Source: Anthopleura xanthogrammica
Lineage: Eukaryota > Cnidaria > Anthozoa > Actiniaria > Actiniidae
Assembly (NCBI GenBank): GCA_964019055.1
Contig: OZ025219.1
Location: 2,975,166-3,039,165, forward strand
DNA: 64,000 nucleotides
Reading direction: 5' to 3'
The position numbers were made by a program, and so were the translations under genes. Shown one piece after another: positions 11,546-23,200 of this stretch (the first letter of the stretch is position 1; every line of letters starts with the position of its first letter). The notes under the pieces were generated by a model. That model made no database searches, was not told the origin of the DNA, and worked only from the letters and a program-made list of their open reading frames with translations.

Positions 11546-12798
11546 TCCTTATTTTACAATATAACAGAATTTAAAAGATAATTTTATAAAAATAGATGGG
11601 CGCCAGCCATTTAGAAATAGCAGGGCTAGTCGAGCTAAATGGCTGGGTCAGAACGGAAAATTATAGAAGGAAATGTATAGTTCTAAGGAAATATATATAA
11701 TTACAACAACAAAATACATGGATTTAACTGGACAAACTGCCAGGGAAAAAAACACACACACGAAAACTGAAACGAGATAACAAAATAAACACACACACAC
11801 ACACATAAGGGAAAAACTATTAAAGAATAATTTGTAAATGAGAGGGAAAATTGATTCAATTCAATATGTGAAAAACGATAACTAATCGTTATATTTTTCC
11901 ACATGTGGTACGGTTTCCATTTCCACGAATAATTCTTCATGGATATTAAGCTATTTATATAGCCAATAAATACAGTTTGATAGTAAGTTGTTGAAGTGTT
12001 GAATGATGAGTTCTTGAAATTAAGGAACTAATGTGTTTCAGAGCGATTGATTTGGATCTTTTTACTGATTTTCTAATTCATGCTTGTTTACATTTTCTGA
12101 TGGGAAACCGCTAATGTTGTGCCCGCGATACGACCGTTATTTCCGGTCATGCGCTATCGTATTTTAGCTTGGTCTATGTGATGTGCCTTATCGTGATTGG
12201 TGAGGTTCATGTTTTACTGCAATACCGGTTGAGATATTCCTTGGTATTTCAGCTTACCTAATGTTAATCATTCTTGAGTTTTTGATGCACACTAGGTGAG
12301 CGAGTACTTTCATCTTCAGAGAGTAAATCAGCTGAAAGTAGGTAAGTTATTGTCATGACTACAAGCGTAACATATGTTTGATCCTTAGGATCTTAGAGCC
12401 TTTACAAACACCTATAAATAGTTAAGAGTGCATGTAAGCAAAAAACAAACATCGGGTGGCAAGACTCGAAAAATCGATTTTGCTCATATTTTAAACATAG
12501 ATAGGCCATGGTGTAAAGAAAACAACTATGTAGTTGGTTTGGTAAAATACCGCATAGTTTTTGAGAAAATCGAAATTAAACATTTTCGACTAAATTTGCT
12601 AATTTTCGGCCGAAAATTTACATCAATTTTGTTAAAACAGCTTTTCGCGACCATATAAACCTAGTGCTGTAATGACGTTAAATTGACAGAGTTTCAGAAA
12701 TGTTGTTTTAATTTTTTCAATTTTTACTCAATATATATTAGGAGCACATATAAAATATGTCTTAAAAAAGGGTAAAACATTAACTATCATTAATATTC

Positions 12799-12977
12799 AG
12801 GCTATCATTAGCTTAGCGATCAGGCTATCAGGCTGTCATTAGGTTAGCGATCAGGCTATCAATAGCTTAGGGATCAGGCTATCAGGCTGTCATTAGCTTA
12901 GGGATCAGGCTATCAGGCTATCATTAGCTTAGCGATCAGGCTATCATTAGCTTACTTACCCGGCTTAGTGATCAGGC
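12799..12977 (+). repeat. Minisatellite, unit near AGGCTATCATTAGCTTAGCG
   Basis: Imperfect tandem copies of a unit of about 23 bases (AGGCTATCATTAGCTTAGCG plus ATC), mixed with short extra AGGCTATC pieces, repeated about seven times. Variants include AGGTTAGCG and CTTAGGG. It is non-coding. Confidence 0.8.
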
Positions 12978-13499
12978 AAAAAAAAAAGCTAAAAACAATG
13001 AATTTTGAATATTGAATACTGAAAGAGTTTGAATTTCCGCTGTTATAGAATAAAAAAATAAAAACAATTGTCATCGCCTTGAAAATATGACAATATAGTA
13101 CGCTCAGTTAGAATATATTTCCATCAAATTGCAATATATGAAAAATACAGTTAAATTGATTCGATAGTTTTGGGAAGCGAGCGAGAATAACGTAGAGAAA
13201 AATTCGCTCTGAATAAGTTGGGATCTTCCGACAAATATTAATTATGCACGCGTCTATCCGAAGAACTGAAAACAGCAAACATTACCTTAATCGGAAGACC
13301 GAGTTTTCCAGAACTTTTTGCCGATCGGTATGACACGTACCATATGTTTTCCAACTGGAATTTCTATTTGTTTTTCTCGGGTAAATGGTAAGCACCCCGT
13401 GGTTTTTTCCTCCTTCGACCAGCCCTATAATTATGAGTGTGTGTTTTTTTCTTATCTTTTTTTCAGTTATTCTCCCGGGTTATTTCCATTCACTTAATC

Positions 13500-14357
13500 A
13501 TGGCATCTGAACGCGTTCTATCGCTGTGTCTCTGCCTTATCTTTTGCTTAACCATCGCCTACTGCAAAAAAATTGATTTTAAGTTTTGCGTTACAAAATC
13601 CGATTTCAAGATAATATTAGACAGAGAATGTGGCGTAACAGTGAGCAATACCAATAAGGATGGTAAGTCGCAAACATACATGTTTTTAAAAGTTCACGAT
13701 GTATTTGCTGTAATAGTAGACGTATAGACTTGCGCCAATCCTATTTCGACAGTTCATATGGGATATCCGTGCTCCAAATTTAAATCACGCGGGTGGAAGT
13801 GATCGTGCAGAGCGATATGGACGCGTTTTGGGAGGGCGAGATAAAAAGACGTTCTTTTTTACGAAGGTAACACCTAATATGATTTAGAAGTGGATTTTTG
13901 TTGGGGGTATGGGGGGGGGGGGGGGGGGGGAGGAATGTAGAACCCGGAGAAGAGTCCATAAGAAAACCAACTAGAAACTCTACTCATATACAACAACAAG
14001 CCAGGCTGGACTTATAACTGGGTTAAACTGGTGAGAGGCAAGCGCTCTCAACGCTACGCTACCCGTAAATGCTATAACTGCTGGAAACGTCTGCCCTAGT
14101 ATATTTTGCTAGTCAGTCCAGTTGATGCTACTTTTTGTATCAGCTTATATCCATATATTACCCTTTTACGAACGAGGCATTTTTCTATTTGTCTTTTAGA
14201 ATCAAATCCAATACAGAAAAGCTCGGAGGCCAAAAGTTTCTTCCGAGGTAGGAAGTTTAAGCGAAGTGCAAGTAGCGAACCCTCAAGACCAACAGATTAC
14301 TACGAAGAGTGCTGTAAAGAGGGCTGTCGAAAAGAAGAGGTTATGGAATACTGCTAA
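13500..14357 (+). CDS. Insulin/relaxin-family peptide precursor (two exons)
   Basis: Joined exons 13500-13662 and 14200-14357 encode a 106-residue secreted prohormone. The N-terminus (MASERVLSLCLCLIFCLTIA) is a signal peptide. A B-chain-like segment has FCVTKSDFKIILDREC, and the C-terminus is the A-chain signature CC-KEG-C-RKEEVMEY-C, which is exactly the CC-x3-C-x8-C spacing of insulins. KFKR just before the A domain is a likely proprotein convertase site; no dibasic site is evident after the B segment, so processing may be partial, as in IGFs. The donor GGTAAG after 13662 and acceptor TCTTTTAG before 14200 give a phase-1 intron in the connecting peptide, the conserved position of the insulin-gene intron. 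The B-segment cysteines are 13 residues apart instead of the usual 11. A TTTTTTTCAG at 13455-13464 suggests an upstream untranslated exon. AATAAA occurs about 14465. Confidence 0.85.
13850..14075 (-). mobile_element. tRNA-derived SINE copy 1, in the insulin-like gene intron
   Basis: Read on the minus strand it starts with a tRNA-like head (GGTAGCGTAGCGTTGAGAGC) and continues with GAGTAGAGTTTCTAGTTGG, then a GGGTTCT-type stretch and AAAAATCCACTTCTAAATC. The same order is found at 18985-19211, 23415-23644 and 43568-43740. A run of 20 G on the plus strand (13911-13930) interrupts this copy. Confidence 0.65.
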
Positions 14358-16561
14358 AATTATTCTCTTGACCACAATACGCTATGCATTGATCAAATTA
14401 AATCAATATTTAGATATTTTTGACATTCTAATATATTACAACTGACGCCAAGGAACTGAATCGAAATAAAATATAAGGAATATTATTTGTTGATAATCGA
14501 TGGTTAATAAATAAAGATTGACGCTAAACCTGCCGGACTATTGAGCTTAAATGGAGATCAGACAAATACGGTAAACAAGTAAGCTTAAGTTTTAACTCCT
14601 AAAAAATACCCATTTCGCATCACGTTTCGTATCGCGTTTCGCATTGTTTCGTTTCGCAAAAAAACTAAGCCGTTTTTTCGGCTTACTTTTGAACAATTTT
14701 AGCTATAGTTTAAAGTTTTCTGGAATACTTTTACCGAAAGTGAAGCTTTCCTTTGCAAAGAAATTCAAATGCAAAACCAATAAAGAAATCAAAACAAGAC
14801 CAAATTGAGCTCATCATGAACTTTTATGAACCTTATTTGACTTATTGTAATGTCGTTTGGTCATCGACCTTTCTTCAAAGTGAGGATGTTTGCTCTGAAA
14901 CGTCTGGGTCTTCTATACAATTTTTTAACCAGCGACAGCACGTTTGATTTATAACAGATGTTAGGCTGGTTACATCACAAAATGAAGCAGCTATTCATTG
15001 AAAACTAAAGATCGCACAGGCCCTTTATAACCCCTACATTCACATTCATCGTTTTTCATTCATCCTTATTGTATGGGGCCATTAATTTATAAATGCTTTA
15101 AAATTAACTGTATTGAATTTACTGACACGCTCTTCATCATCCAGATGTTTTTATACTATTTACATTGAGCTCTTTTTAAAAAGCTATAGAGGATATTAAC
15201 ATTCACGACAGGCAGTCTGCAGCCTACTATCGACTGAAAGGTGCGCTTAAGGAATTGATTTCAAAATCTTCGGGTTTCTATCCGTGTTGGCCATTCTTGA
15301 TCATGAAAGCTCAATAAGGTAAATTTGAAGTTAGTACACATATATACAATATACTTAAAAGAAGGTGTTGCTGGCGCTTTTTTAGTATCTATAAATAATC
15401 GAGAAAGGAGACATCCATCACATCGTTATAACATAATTGAATACCCATAGACCGAATGCCAGTATGACTGCCATTGACTTTGAGAAATAAAAACTTAATC
15501 TTAAAAATAAGTACCACCATCAGAAAGAGCAGGCAGAAATATGTATTTTTCGAAAGTTTCATTGCTATAAATAGAATTCAAGTGAAGCTATTTGGAATCA
15601 AAGTTACAGAGATTTGTATGTGTTCAGTGATCTGTTCACTTGCTTGCCTGGTTGTGGTATTTTGTACATTTTTAAAATTCTCATAACTTCTCAAGAACTT
15701 AATATTTTTCTCTCAAACTTTCTAACTTTGTTGATGTCATTCTAATCTATAATTTTAATGTAGTAGTCAACTAAAATATGAATTTCAAAAATTATTATAA
15801 TGAAGTGGCGGCCATATTGGCATTCCGTCAATACGAGCGACGAAACAATGTTAAGGCATAGTGAGAGGGAGAACATGATTTAACATCGATATCCCTATCA
15901 CTGCGAAGTGGTCTATCAATGGTACAGTCTTATTTCTTTCTCCCTAGCTATAGAGTTATCAGGGATAGAGAGAAAATAAAGAACGTGCGCACTTTTTACC
16001 CCGCTCTCTTTCTCTCCATCAGTGCTCCATTTAAAGGATATTCGAGTACCAGTTCGAAGAGCGGTGCAGTGAGCACTTTATCCTCTTCCTCTATCAGTAC
16101 TCCATTGTAAGGATATTCAAATGTAAGGCTACACAGATTAGAGAAAGTAAACGCAAGGGTCTCACATGAAGGAGAATTTAACAACAATCAGCATTTTAAG
16201 CCCCGCACGTTTAGTTTTAAATTTTGTGAAATATGACAATAAGCTTGTCAATGAGCAACTCTTGAGTCAGCCTTTGAAGAGGATTGAGTAAAAAAAAACA
16301 ACTCACAACTCCTGCGATTAAAAGGTTAACTACTTTATGCTGATGTTGGTCACTAACTGTTCCTGTATATATTTGCAGATTACTTGATTCCGCAGTCAAG
16401 CTGTCTTGGGAGACCATCACAGACTCACAGACTTCAGATGCTCGAATAGCATACAATAAATACTAATCATACTAGTACTAGGATTTAGATTGTTTGTCAA
16501 CTGTGCAAAGATTACTAGCAAATTGCACAACAATATATTTGGAGTCGCTAAGGAAGAGAAG
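14358..16561. other. Intergenic region between the insulin-like gene and GPCR copy 3
   Basis: Apart from the retrotransposon remnant at 14700-14945 I see no gene. Two near-identical phrases, GCTCCATTTAAAGGATATTC (16023) and AGTACTCCATTGTAAGGATA (16095), form a short local duplication. The remaining ORFs are below 85 codons without signatures. Confidence 0.5.
14700..14945 (+). pseudogene. Degenerate non-LTR reverse transcriptase fragment
   Basis: The frame containing 14815-14875 reads FYEPYLTYCNVVWSSTF, which resembles the YPYLxYCNxVW motif near the end of CR1/L2/RTE-type reverse transcriptases. The frame soon ends and no other retrotransposon domain is seen. The flanking non-coding part (14705-14815) has a diverged copy at about 22976-23098, supporting a repeat origin. 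Confidence 0.55.
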
Positions 16562-17538
16562 ATGATATGGTATTTATGGTTCTTTGTTATAGAAGCAGTT
16601 GTCATAGTAACAGGAAATGTCACTGTCTTGGTTGTATTTACTCGTACACCCTCTCTGCGCAGGCGCAAACACTACCTACTGGTGAGTCTGGCGGTGGCTG
16701 ATCTCCTCGTGGGAGTGATCTCGTGCCAATGTATTTAGCGATTTTATTATTCAGGCAGACAGAATCCTCAATATTAATATTTACAATCCAGGATATTTCA
16801 TTTGGTACAGCATCAGTATTTGGTTTGACAGCCGTGGCCATCGAACGGGTGTATGCCGTTTATTTCCCATTCAAATACCGTACACTTTGGAAAGGTGTGT
16901 ACATGATCGGTATAGCAGTGATTTGGATAATGGCGACATTTCTTGCATTTTATCATTTCTATTTAAATGATAGACTATCGTGGTTTTGTGCAAGAAGTGT
17001 GCCAATCCTAGTGTCCCTTGCCATTATCATTGTCTCATATTTCCTTATATGGATAAAGATGAATTGCAAGAGAAGTGTACCAGGTCATGCAATCAACAAA
17101 CGTGGCAAGAGACTGACTGTCACACTTTTGATTGTCACTTTTATCAGCTTGATCGCTTGGATTCCTATTAAAGTTCTTCTGGCTTATATATATATTTGTA
17201 GAAAATGTCCTTTTGATCTTGATACTCAATATGTGATCTTTGGAATGAAATTCCTTCACTACGGCAACTCCCTCGTCAATCCTATCATCTACGCACTGCG
17301 CATGCCTCAGTTCAAGAGAGCAATTTTCAATGCACTACGATGCCGCAAAGAACATCAACTTGCTAATGAAAGAGCTGAACCTAACCGTGCAAATCTGATA
17401 CCATTAGCTACCAACCATGATAAAAAGGCCACCGCTATTAATGACTTTCAATGCTCTGGTGTCAGGGATGAGATACAACTAAACGAGCACCCTAGCAATG
17501 CACAAAACTATGTTAGAGATGGGATTTTAATAATCTAG
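16562..17538 (+). pseudogene. Class A GPCR, copy 3, broken by a 1-base deletion
   Basis: Third member of the GPCR family at 3553 and 8502. The first frame (16562-16738) covers TM1 and TM2 with TGNVTVLVVFTRTPSLRRRK and SLAVADLLVGVIS, then reads into a TAG at 16736-16738. The second frame (from 16723) carries TM3-TM7 with AIERVYAVYF, AWIP in TM6, NSLVNPIIYA and an intact tail ending DGILII. Comparing ATCTCGTGCCAATG here with ATCTCGGTACCAATG in the paralogues places a single missing base next to 16723. Without the break the product would be about 325 residues. The rest of the frame is clean, so the lesion is recent, an allele, or a sequencing error. Extracellular loop 3 keeps the CxxC-like pair (CRKC). 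The tail is unrelated to those of copies 1 and 2. Confidence 0.85.
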
Positions 17539-17540
17539 TT

Positions 17541-17860
17541 TAAAGAAACCAAAGCATAAGGTTAACGTGAATCGAGCAACATGAAAGCCAAACGTTTTGA
17601 AAATGAGCCTTGTGCCAAATACATTCATTAATAAGATAAAACATGGTGTTAGAAGTGGGACTCAAAACGCCGTTTCTCCTAAGATATCATTAATACCAAA
17701 GAATATGAAAAGAAACTAAAGCATATAGTAAACAAAGCAACATGAAAGCCTAAGGGTTTGGAAAAAGGACCCTGTGCCAAAACCTTAGCAAGATAGAACA
17801 TGGTGTCAGAGGTGGGGTTCAAAGTTTCCTTAGTGTTATGAGATAATAAGTAAGAAACTT
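17541..17860 (+). repeat. Tandem duplication downstream of GPCR copy 3
   Basis: Two diverged copies of about 150-165 bases: AAAGAAACCAAAGCATAAGG at 17542 and AAAGAAACTAAAGCATATAG at 17711. Both then have GCAACATGAAAGCC, CTTGTGCCAAA or CCTGTGCCAAA, GAACATGGTGT or AAACATGGTGT, and a degenerate end. It is non-coding and probably lies in the former 3' untranslated region. Confidence 0.7.
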
Positions 17861-18649
17861 ATTAGAATTAAATTCGTCTCTATTGTATTCTAAAAATAAG
17901 TATGGACATGAAAGCTTAGTTATTAGAAAAATTACGAGTCATATAACAACTCAAAATATAAATTTAGCTATATTTTGCCCACTATTTTGAAGTCATTAAC
18001 ATATAGTCAATTATTGAATAGAAATTCGCCGGTAACAAAACGAGCAAGTAACTGTCCGAGTCCGAGTTCGAAAAAAAAAAAAAAAGATTCCTGAAAAATT
18101 TACACCATCACATGAAAGATCAGCATGTTCAATGTTTTACTCATTTTTATGTGCTCTTTCTCAAAATGGGGTTCGCTACTCGTTTTGTTACTGACAAATA
18201 GGAAGGTAATTATTTTGCGACGGAAAACTAGAACAAACCTTTTAATGTGCTTACTGTATTCATTTATAGCTTTATTTAATATCAGAATGAGACTCGCTGA
18301 AATTCTTCCAAGGTGAATTGAAAGTGGCCCACTTTATCGTGGCTTCTGATTGCCTGCTGAAATTATGCTGTTTAGTGAATAAGAAATTCTAATTCGGACT
18401 TTTGCTCAACTTTATTCTCGCTCGCTTCGCAAAACTATTGCATTAATTTAACTAAATGTTTCATAACTTGTAATTTGATTATCCTAAATTCTATCAGTGT
18501 ACTATATTGTTACGTTTTCTAAGTGGATGGCCCATGACGGCGGAAAGTCAAACAGTGATATTTTTAGTACACATCCTTTTTTCTGAAAGTTTCAGAATCT
18601 TATCATCTATCACAGATACAGCTTGTGTACAAAAAGTATATAAATCTCA

Positions 18650-18789
18650 TAGACCCCTTGCAGCACGTCGAAATGCGGCTCAATTTGGAGGGCGGAACAA
18701 TAGGTTCCAATTCTCAGGAGAATGGAATTCTTTTTTTTTTTGTTTGCCCTTGAGATTGAGCTGCGCTGACATCACGTGCAAGGGGTCTA
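18650..18789. mobile_element. Palindromic MITE family A, copy 1 (TAGACCCCTTGCA ends)
   Basis: The left end TAGACCCCTTGCAGCACGT mirrors the right end ACGTGCAAGGGGTCTA. Inside, GCTCAATTTGGAGGGC faces GCCCTTGAGATTGAGC. Copies with the same ends and interior are at 61431-61574 and 61945-62078, a diverged one at 26458-26583 and half a copy at 32302-32356. The ends read TA-GACC...GGTC-TA, as expected if TA is the target duplication. Confidence 0.85.
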
Positions 18790-18984
18790 TGCATTGTACT
18801 TATTTATCTAGCCACAATATATATTATAAATTAGAGTCTAGGGTCATACCCCATATTGTAAATTGTTATTCAGCTAGTTAGTTCTACTATTTTAGAAACG
18901 CTATTGTAATTATTTCCCATTTGTGATGCGCAATGTAACAAGCGCAATAATAATTAAAAATAAAAAAAATAAAAAAAATAAAAA

Positions 18985-19211
18985 CGTCCTTGTATTTACG
19001 AGGGTACCACTAAATAGCCAGTGGCTAACAAACCTGTGGCCCTCGTTCAATGATCAAATTGGAATTTAGAAGTTGATTTTTGTGGTGGGAGGAAAACCGG
19101 AGAACCTGGAAAAACCATTGAAGCACAGGAGAGAACCAACTAGATACTCTACTCACATACAAACAGAGCCCGGCGGGACTCGGCAAGCGCTCTCACCGCT
19201 ACGCCACCCGT
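18985..19211 (-). mobile_element. tRNA-derived SINE copy 2
   Basis: On the minus strand: head GGGTGGCGTAGCGGTGAGAG with A-box-like sequence, a GAGTCCCG remnant of the B-box region, then GTGAGTAGAGTATCTAGTTG, CTCTCCTGTGCTTC and AAAATCAACTTCTAAATTCC. It abuts an A/T-rich tract at 18945-18985 on the plus strand. Confidence 0.7.
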
Positions 19212-20239
19212 GCTTCCCATAAATACAATATAAGTTAATAAACTATTATTATAAATTATATTATAAATTGCCTTGAATTTTTGATATATCTATTTTTAGG
19301 TATTGCTCTTATAGCTCACGAAAAGTCAGAGGCAAATCTTAATCGCTCATTTAAGAATTATCTACAAAAAGACACCTCGAAATGAGAGTTTTTTCCCAAA
19401 ACCATAATTTCGCCGAACTCTTTGAAACGGCGCTAAGTTTTTAATTTAAACTTTCTACATCAATAGATCATAGCTTTATCTAGAATGTAGTGAAATTTCT
19501 ACAGCTTGTCCTATCTATACTTTTGAGATACCATATTTTCAAGTCACGCGTACCTATGCAACGCACATCGCTAAAGATAATTATGTATTGTTAAAAGTAT
19601 TGTTTATATTGAATTGATTATCTCCAGCGAAGCGCGTTGTTCAAAACCTATCAAAAGCAAAGCTTTATACCGCAACATATATTTATTGTTGGGATTTTTG
19701 ATACATTAGACTAAGAAGTAGACAGACTTGGCAAGTTGGAGAAGATAGACAATCTTTAAAATCTATTCGTATTCTCTTGAAAACTTCTTCGATTTTGCTG
19801 GTGTGGATCATCGCAATACAATGCCTTCTTGATTCCACTATATATAATAATTTTATTTTTATCCCATAAAAAGTCTATGCCGATCGACCATTTTTTTTGT
19901 TTTTTGTTTTTGCAAGCTTAGGGCATCTATTGCGCGTGCGTGTCCACAATTTCTCGCCATGATCCTAATTCTTTCAGAATGCATCAGGGGAGAGACTAGC
20001 CGGCCCCCAGACTATAAAAGCTAGCCACTTGCACTACCTGGTGCATTGTTCCCAAGGCTATTGTTGTGCTAATTTCTTGAAAACCGTGGCAAAGTGGACA
20101 AAACTTGGGCTTCCAAGACACTGAGTCAACTGGGGTCTACAGTGTTCTCATGTGGCCCCATTCGTGCGATTTCATTGGGTCTCACCCTAATAAATTAGTA
20201 ATAAACATGATAAGAGGAAATAAAACACAGTATAATTAC

Positions 20240-23200
20240 CTAACCACCGTGGGATAGAGTTCAGTCGTAATCAGGTAGATATTGTCAAACTGTGTCACCA
20301 TAAAAGATCTTCCCAAAATCACCAATGTTATTATTGTCATTTCGTACTCTTTCGGTAATCCCAAGATGACAAAGGAACAAACAACAACCAAAAACATGCA
20401 AACACAGTATGGAATTCTTCTTCCGTATCTATGATAAAAAAAAAGGAATAGAAATGAAGAAAATGAAAGTCAATTTGAATGGACATAGAAACTGCTAAAG
20501 AGCGGTTCGAAGTCAGGGCATTGCTAACATACAAAGTCATGGAAGAGGCTCAACAATCTCTACTACTATTTATAATCTTTAATGTTTGGGAAAATATATA
20601 TATGAAATGTTATTTTCTATAAGAGTTATGAAAAAAAGTTCAAAAGATAGTATCAAAAATAGCTATAGACAGTTCCTACCACAAAACATTTTTTTTAAAA
20701 TTTAATCAATTTGCCAAATGCAGGTGATTATACAACAGAATTCGAACATTAAGTCCCCTACAATGCGTATTACCCTAATATCACCCTTAATAACTACGCT
20801 CAACTTGGCATTTTAAGATCATGCCATTTTAAGGTCAAAATCGTTTTTGGTTCTTTAACTCACCGATAAACTGCAAACCATACAACTACAAAGACAGGGA
20901 TGTCCATAAGATTCATGAGAAAGTAATTCAGATAGATGCTTCCTGGCAACTATGTGGTGTAAAGATCAAACCCAAAATACACCAAGGACACTACAAACCT
21001 GAGTTTAAAGTTGAGACTAAAGTTAATCAAATAACAGAAGAGACCATCACTAGCGTTCTGATAATCAAGTCTTCAAAGGTTTTGAGGTAAGGATAAAATT
21101 AATTATAAAATAGTTTCTTTTTTTCTTAGTGGCAAAGTTATTTTACTTAGTAACGATCGCATGAGTTTTGAGCAAAGATATTAATTGGAAACAATAAAGG
21201 AAGGAGAAAGCGAATCGAAATTAGAAAAAAGGCAAACAATCAAACAAGGTTGTAAAACGACAGAATTGAAAGAAAGTAGGAAGCATTGCGGTAAAAATAC
21301 AAAAAATAAAGCTAAAGAACAAAGAATTTGAAGGACGGAATGAATAAACAACAGAGACAAGGAAACAAAGAAGCAAGGGAGCCAGGAAAGCAGGGAGGAT
21401 TTTACTTCACAGAATCTTACCAGTTATAACAAATGATAATAGTCCATCTTCTCAGTTTCGGAGTGCGTACGAGGTCTAAAGGACTGTGCCTCTTAATGCC
21501 AGCGCCATCGTTCATTTGTCGTTCATCCTCTCTTACGTCTTCCAACAACTTTTTTAGTTCATGTTGATCAAGAGTTTTATTTTTCTTTGCGCCATATTTC
21601 GTCAACACTGCTTGAGCTTGTTCAATTTGACCGTGGGCCAGATACCATCGTGCACTTTCTGGGAATACACTAAATGTTTAAAGTTTGAAGTAATGAAAGA
21701 AGAAAAGTAATTGAGAAAAATTGGTCAAATATTTTCTTTTCTTGCACTTTTTTATGAGCAGCGGAGTTCACTACCCCTCAAATGATTATCCACACTCTTC
21801 ATTGTCTCGTGCGTTGCATAAAACTAGGAAACAGTACAAGTCGTGCGTCATTATTCAACGTAAATAAGCAGCCACCTTTGGCATCGATCATGATGGGGTC
21901 AATCATGGATGGCAGATTTGACAGTTGTAAGTGATTTGCGTCAGCGATGAATCTTACTGACCCATTAGTGGGCCCCACCAATCATATACACCTATTTCAA
22001 TAAACGTTGTCGCAACCGAAAGCAAAAAGCGACAAACAACACGCCAAGATCCACCTCCAAACGATACCTAATTACCTCAGTGGAGATTCGGGACAACACT
22101 TAAAGAAACGAAAGAGTTGCAGCCTACCATACAAAACGACTGATGAATAATGAGTGAAATACACATGATCTTTGCCGTATTGTGTTATTGCTTGTTGCTT
22201 TCAGCTGCGCGGACAACCTTTTTTTGAAATAGCTGTAAATTTAAAAAGAACAAAAAAAAAACTATTCCTGTAATAAATATTATTAACAGATCTGTACGCA
22301 GAGATTTTGCGGAGTGTGTGGAGTGATTTGCGTCTCATTCCCTGTAAATATATAATCCATATATGCAGTATTTCACATTACCAAAAGAAAAAGAAAAATA
22401 CAATTCCAGTAAGGCTTCCAATAAGAATGTGAATTCTCCAGTCCCGAACAAAGTACGCCAACAGAACCACTGTCTCGGTAGCAGCTATCCAAAAGAAGCC
22501 ATTGCCTTTTGCTGCATGGGTACGTTTCCTGGGACCAACAATCTCAACAATGTAGACATACTGGGTCAACATACATCCAGCCAATGAGAGGCCAACGAAG
22601 AAGCGCAAAAAAATCATCAGTGGTATTGAATTAGCGAATGATGAACCGACCCCAAATACTATCTGTAGATTTATTAAAAGAAAATCATTAGAAAGAAAAA
22701 AATGCATGGACCATGCATATATTATAGCTAGAGGTAAACGAGGATGCCTTTCTTTCCTTTGCGATGTTTTGTGCAAGTTTTGTCAAATGATTGAAAAATA
22801 CTCACAATGAACCCAAGACTTAGGTAAATAGTTTTTCGCCTTCCAAAGGTATCTGCTATCCACCCACTCACGATCGAACCAATGAGCATTCCAGCGAAAT
22901 AACTGGACTGTATGGAAGCCCCTAGGTATGCCCGGTCACACAGCAGATTCCACTGAAAGAAAAGAGAGATATATATTATAGTTTAAAGTTAAAAAATAAT
23001 AATGAAAGTAACGCTTTCTTTCGCAAAATATGTAAATGCAAAGCACAGAAGCCTTCAAAACAAGACCAAGATTAGGACCAAGACGAACTCAACATGCATG
23101 AGCTTGAGAAGTTCAACTCACCGGCTTGGTTCTTCACCGGATCGAGTAACCACTTGTTTTTCAACCAAATAGAGTTAAGTTCAAACTCGAAATTGTGCAG

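Larger units (their letters stand above)
9630..13499. other. Intergenic region between GPCR copy 2 and the insulin-like gene
   Basis: No gene recognised. It holds a dispersed repeat at 10150-10375 (second copy near 44.3 kb), a CAAA-type tract with a possible LINE tail at 11515-11545, a CA microsatellite near 11786-11804 and a 23-bp minisatellite at 12799-12977. The open frames around 9652-10455 lack domain signatures. A Ser/Asn-rich open stretch at about 9825-9890 faintly resembles the GPCR tail but is too short to call. Confidence 0.55.
17861..20239. other. Region between GPCR copy 3 and the SLC22 exons
   Basis: I searched the minus strand here for the missing 3' exons of the SLC22 gene (TM8-12, with motifs such as an LPET-like signature) and did not find them. 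It holds a MITE (18650-18789), a SINE (18985-19211) and otherwise AT-rich sequence without recognisable genes. Confidence 0.5.
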
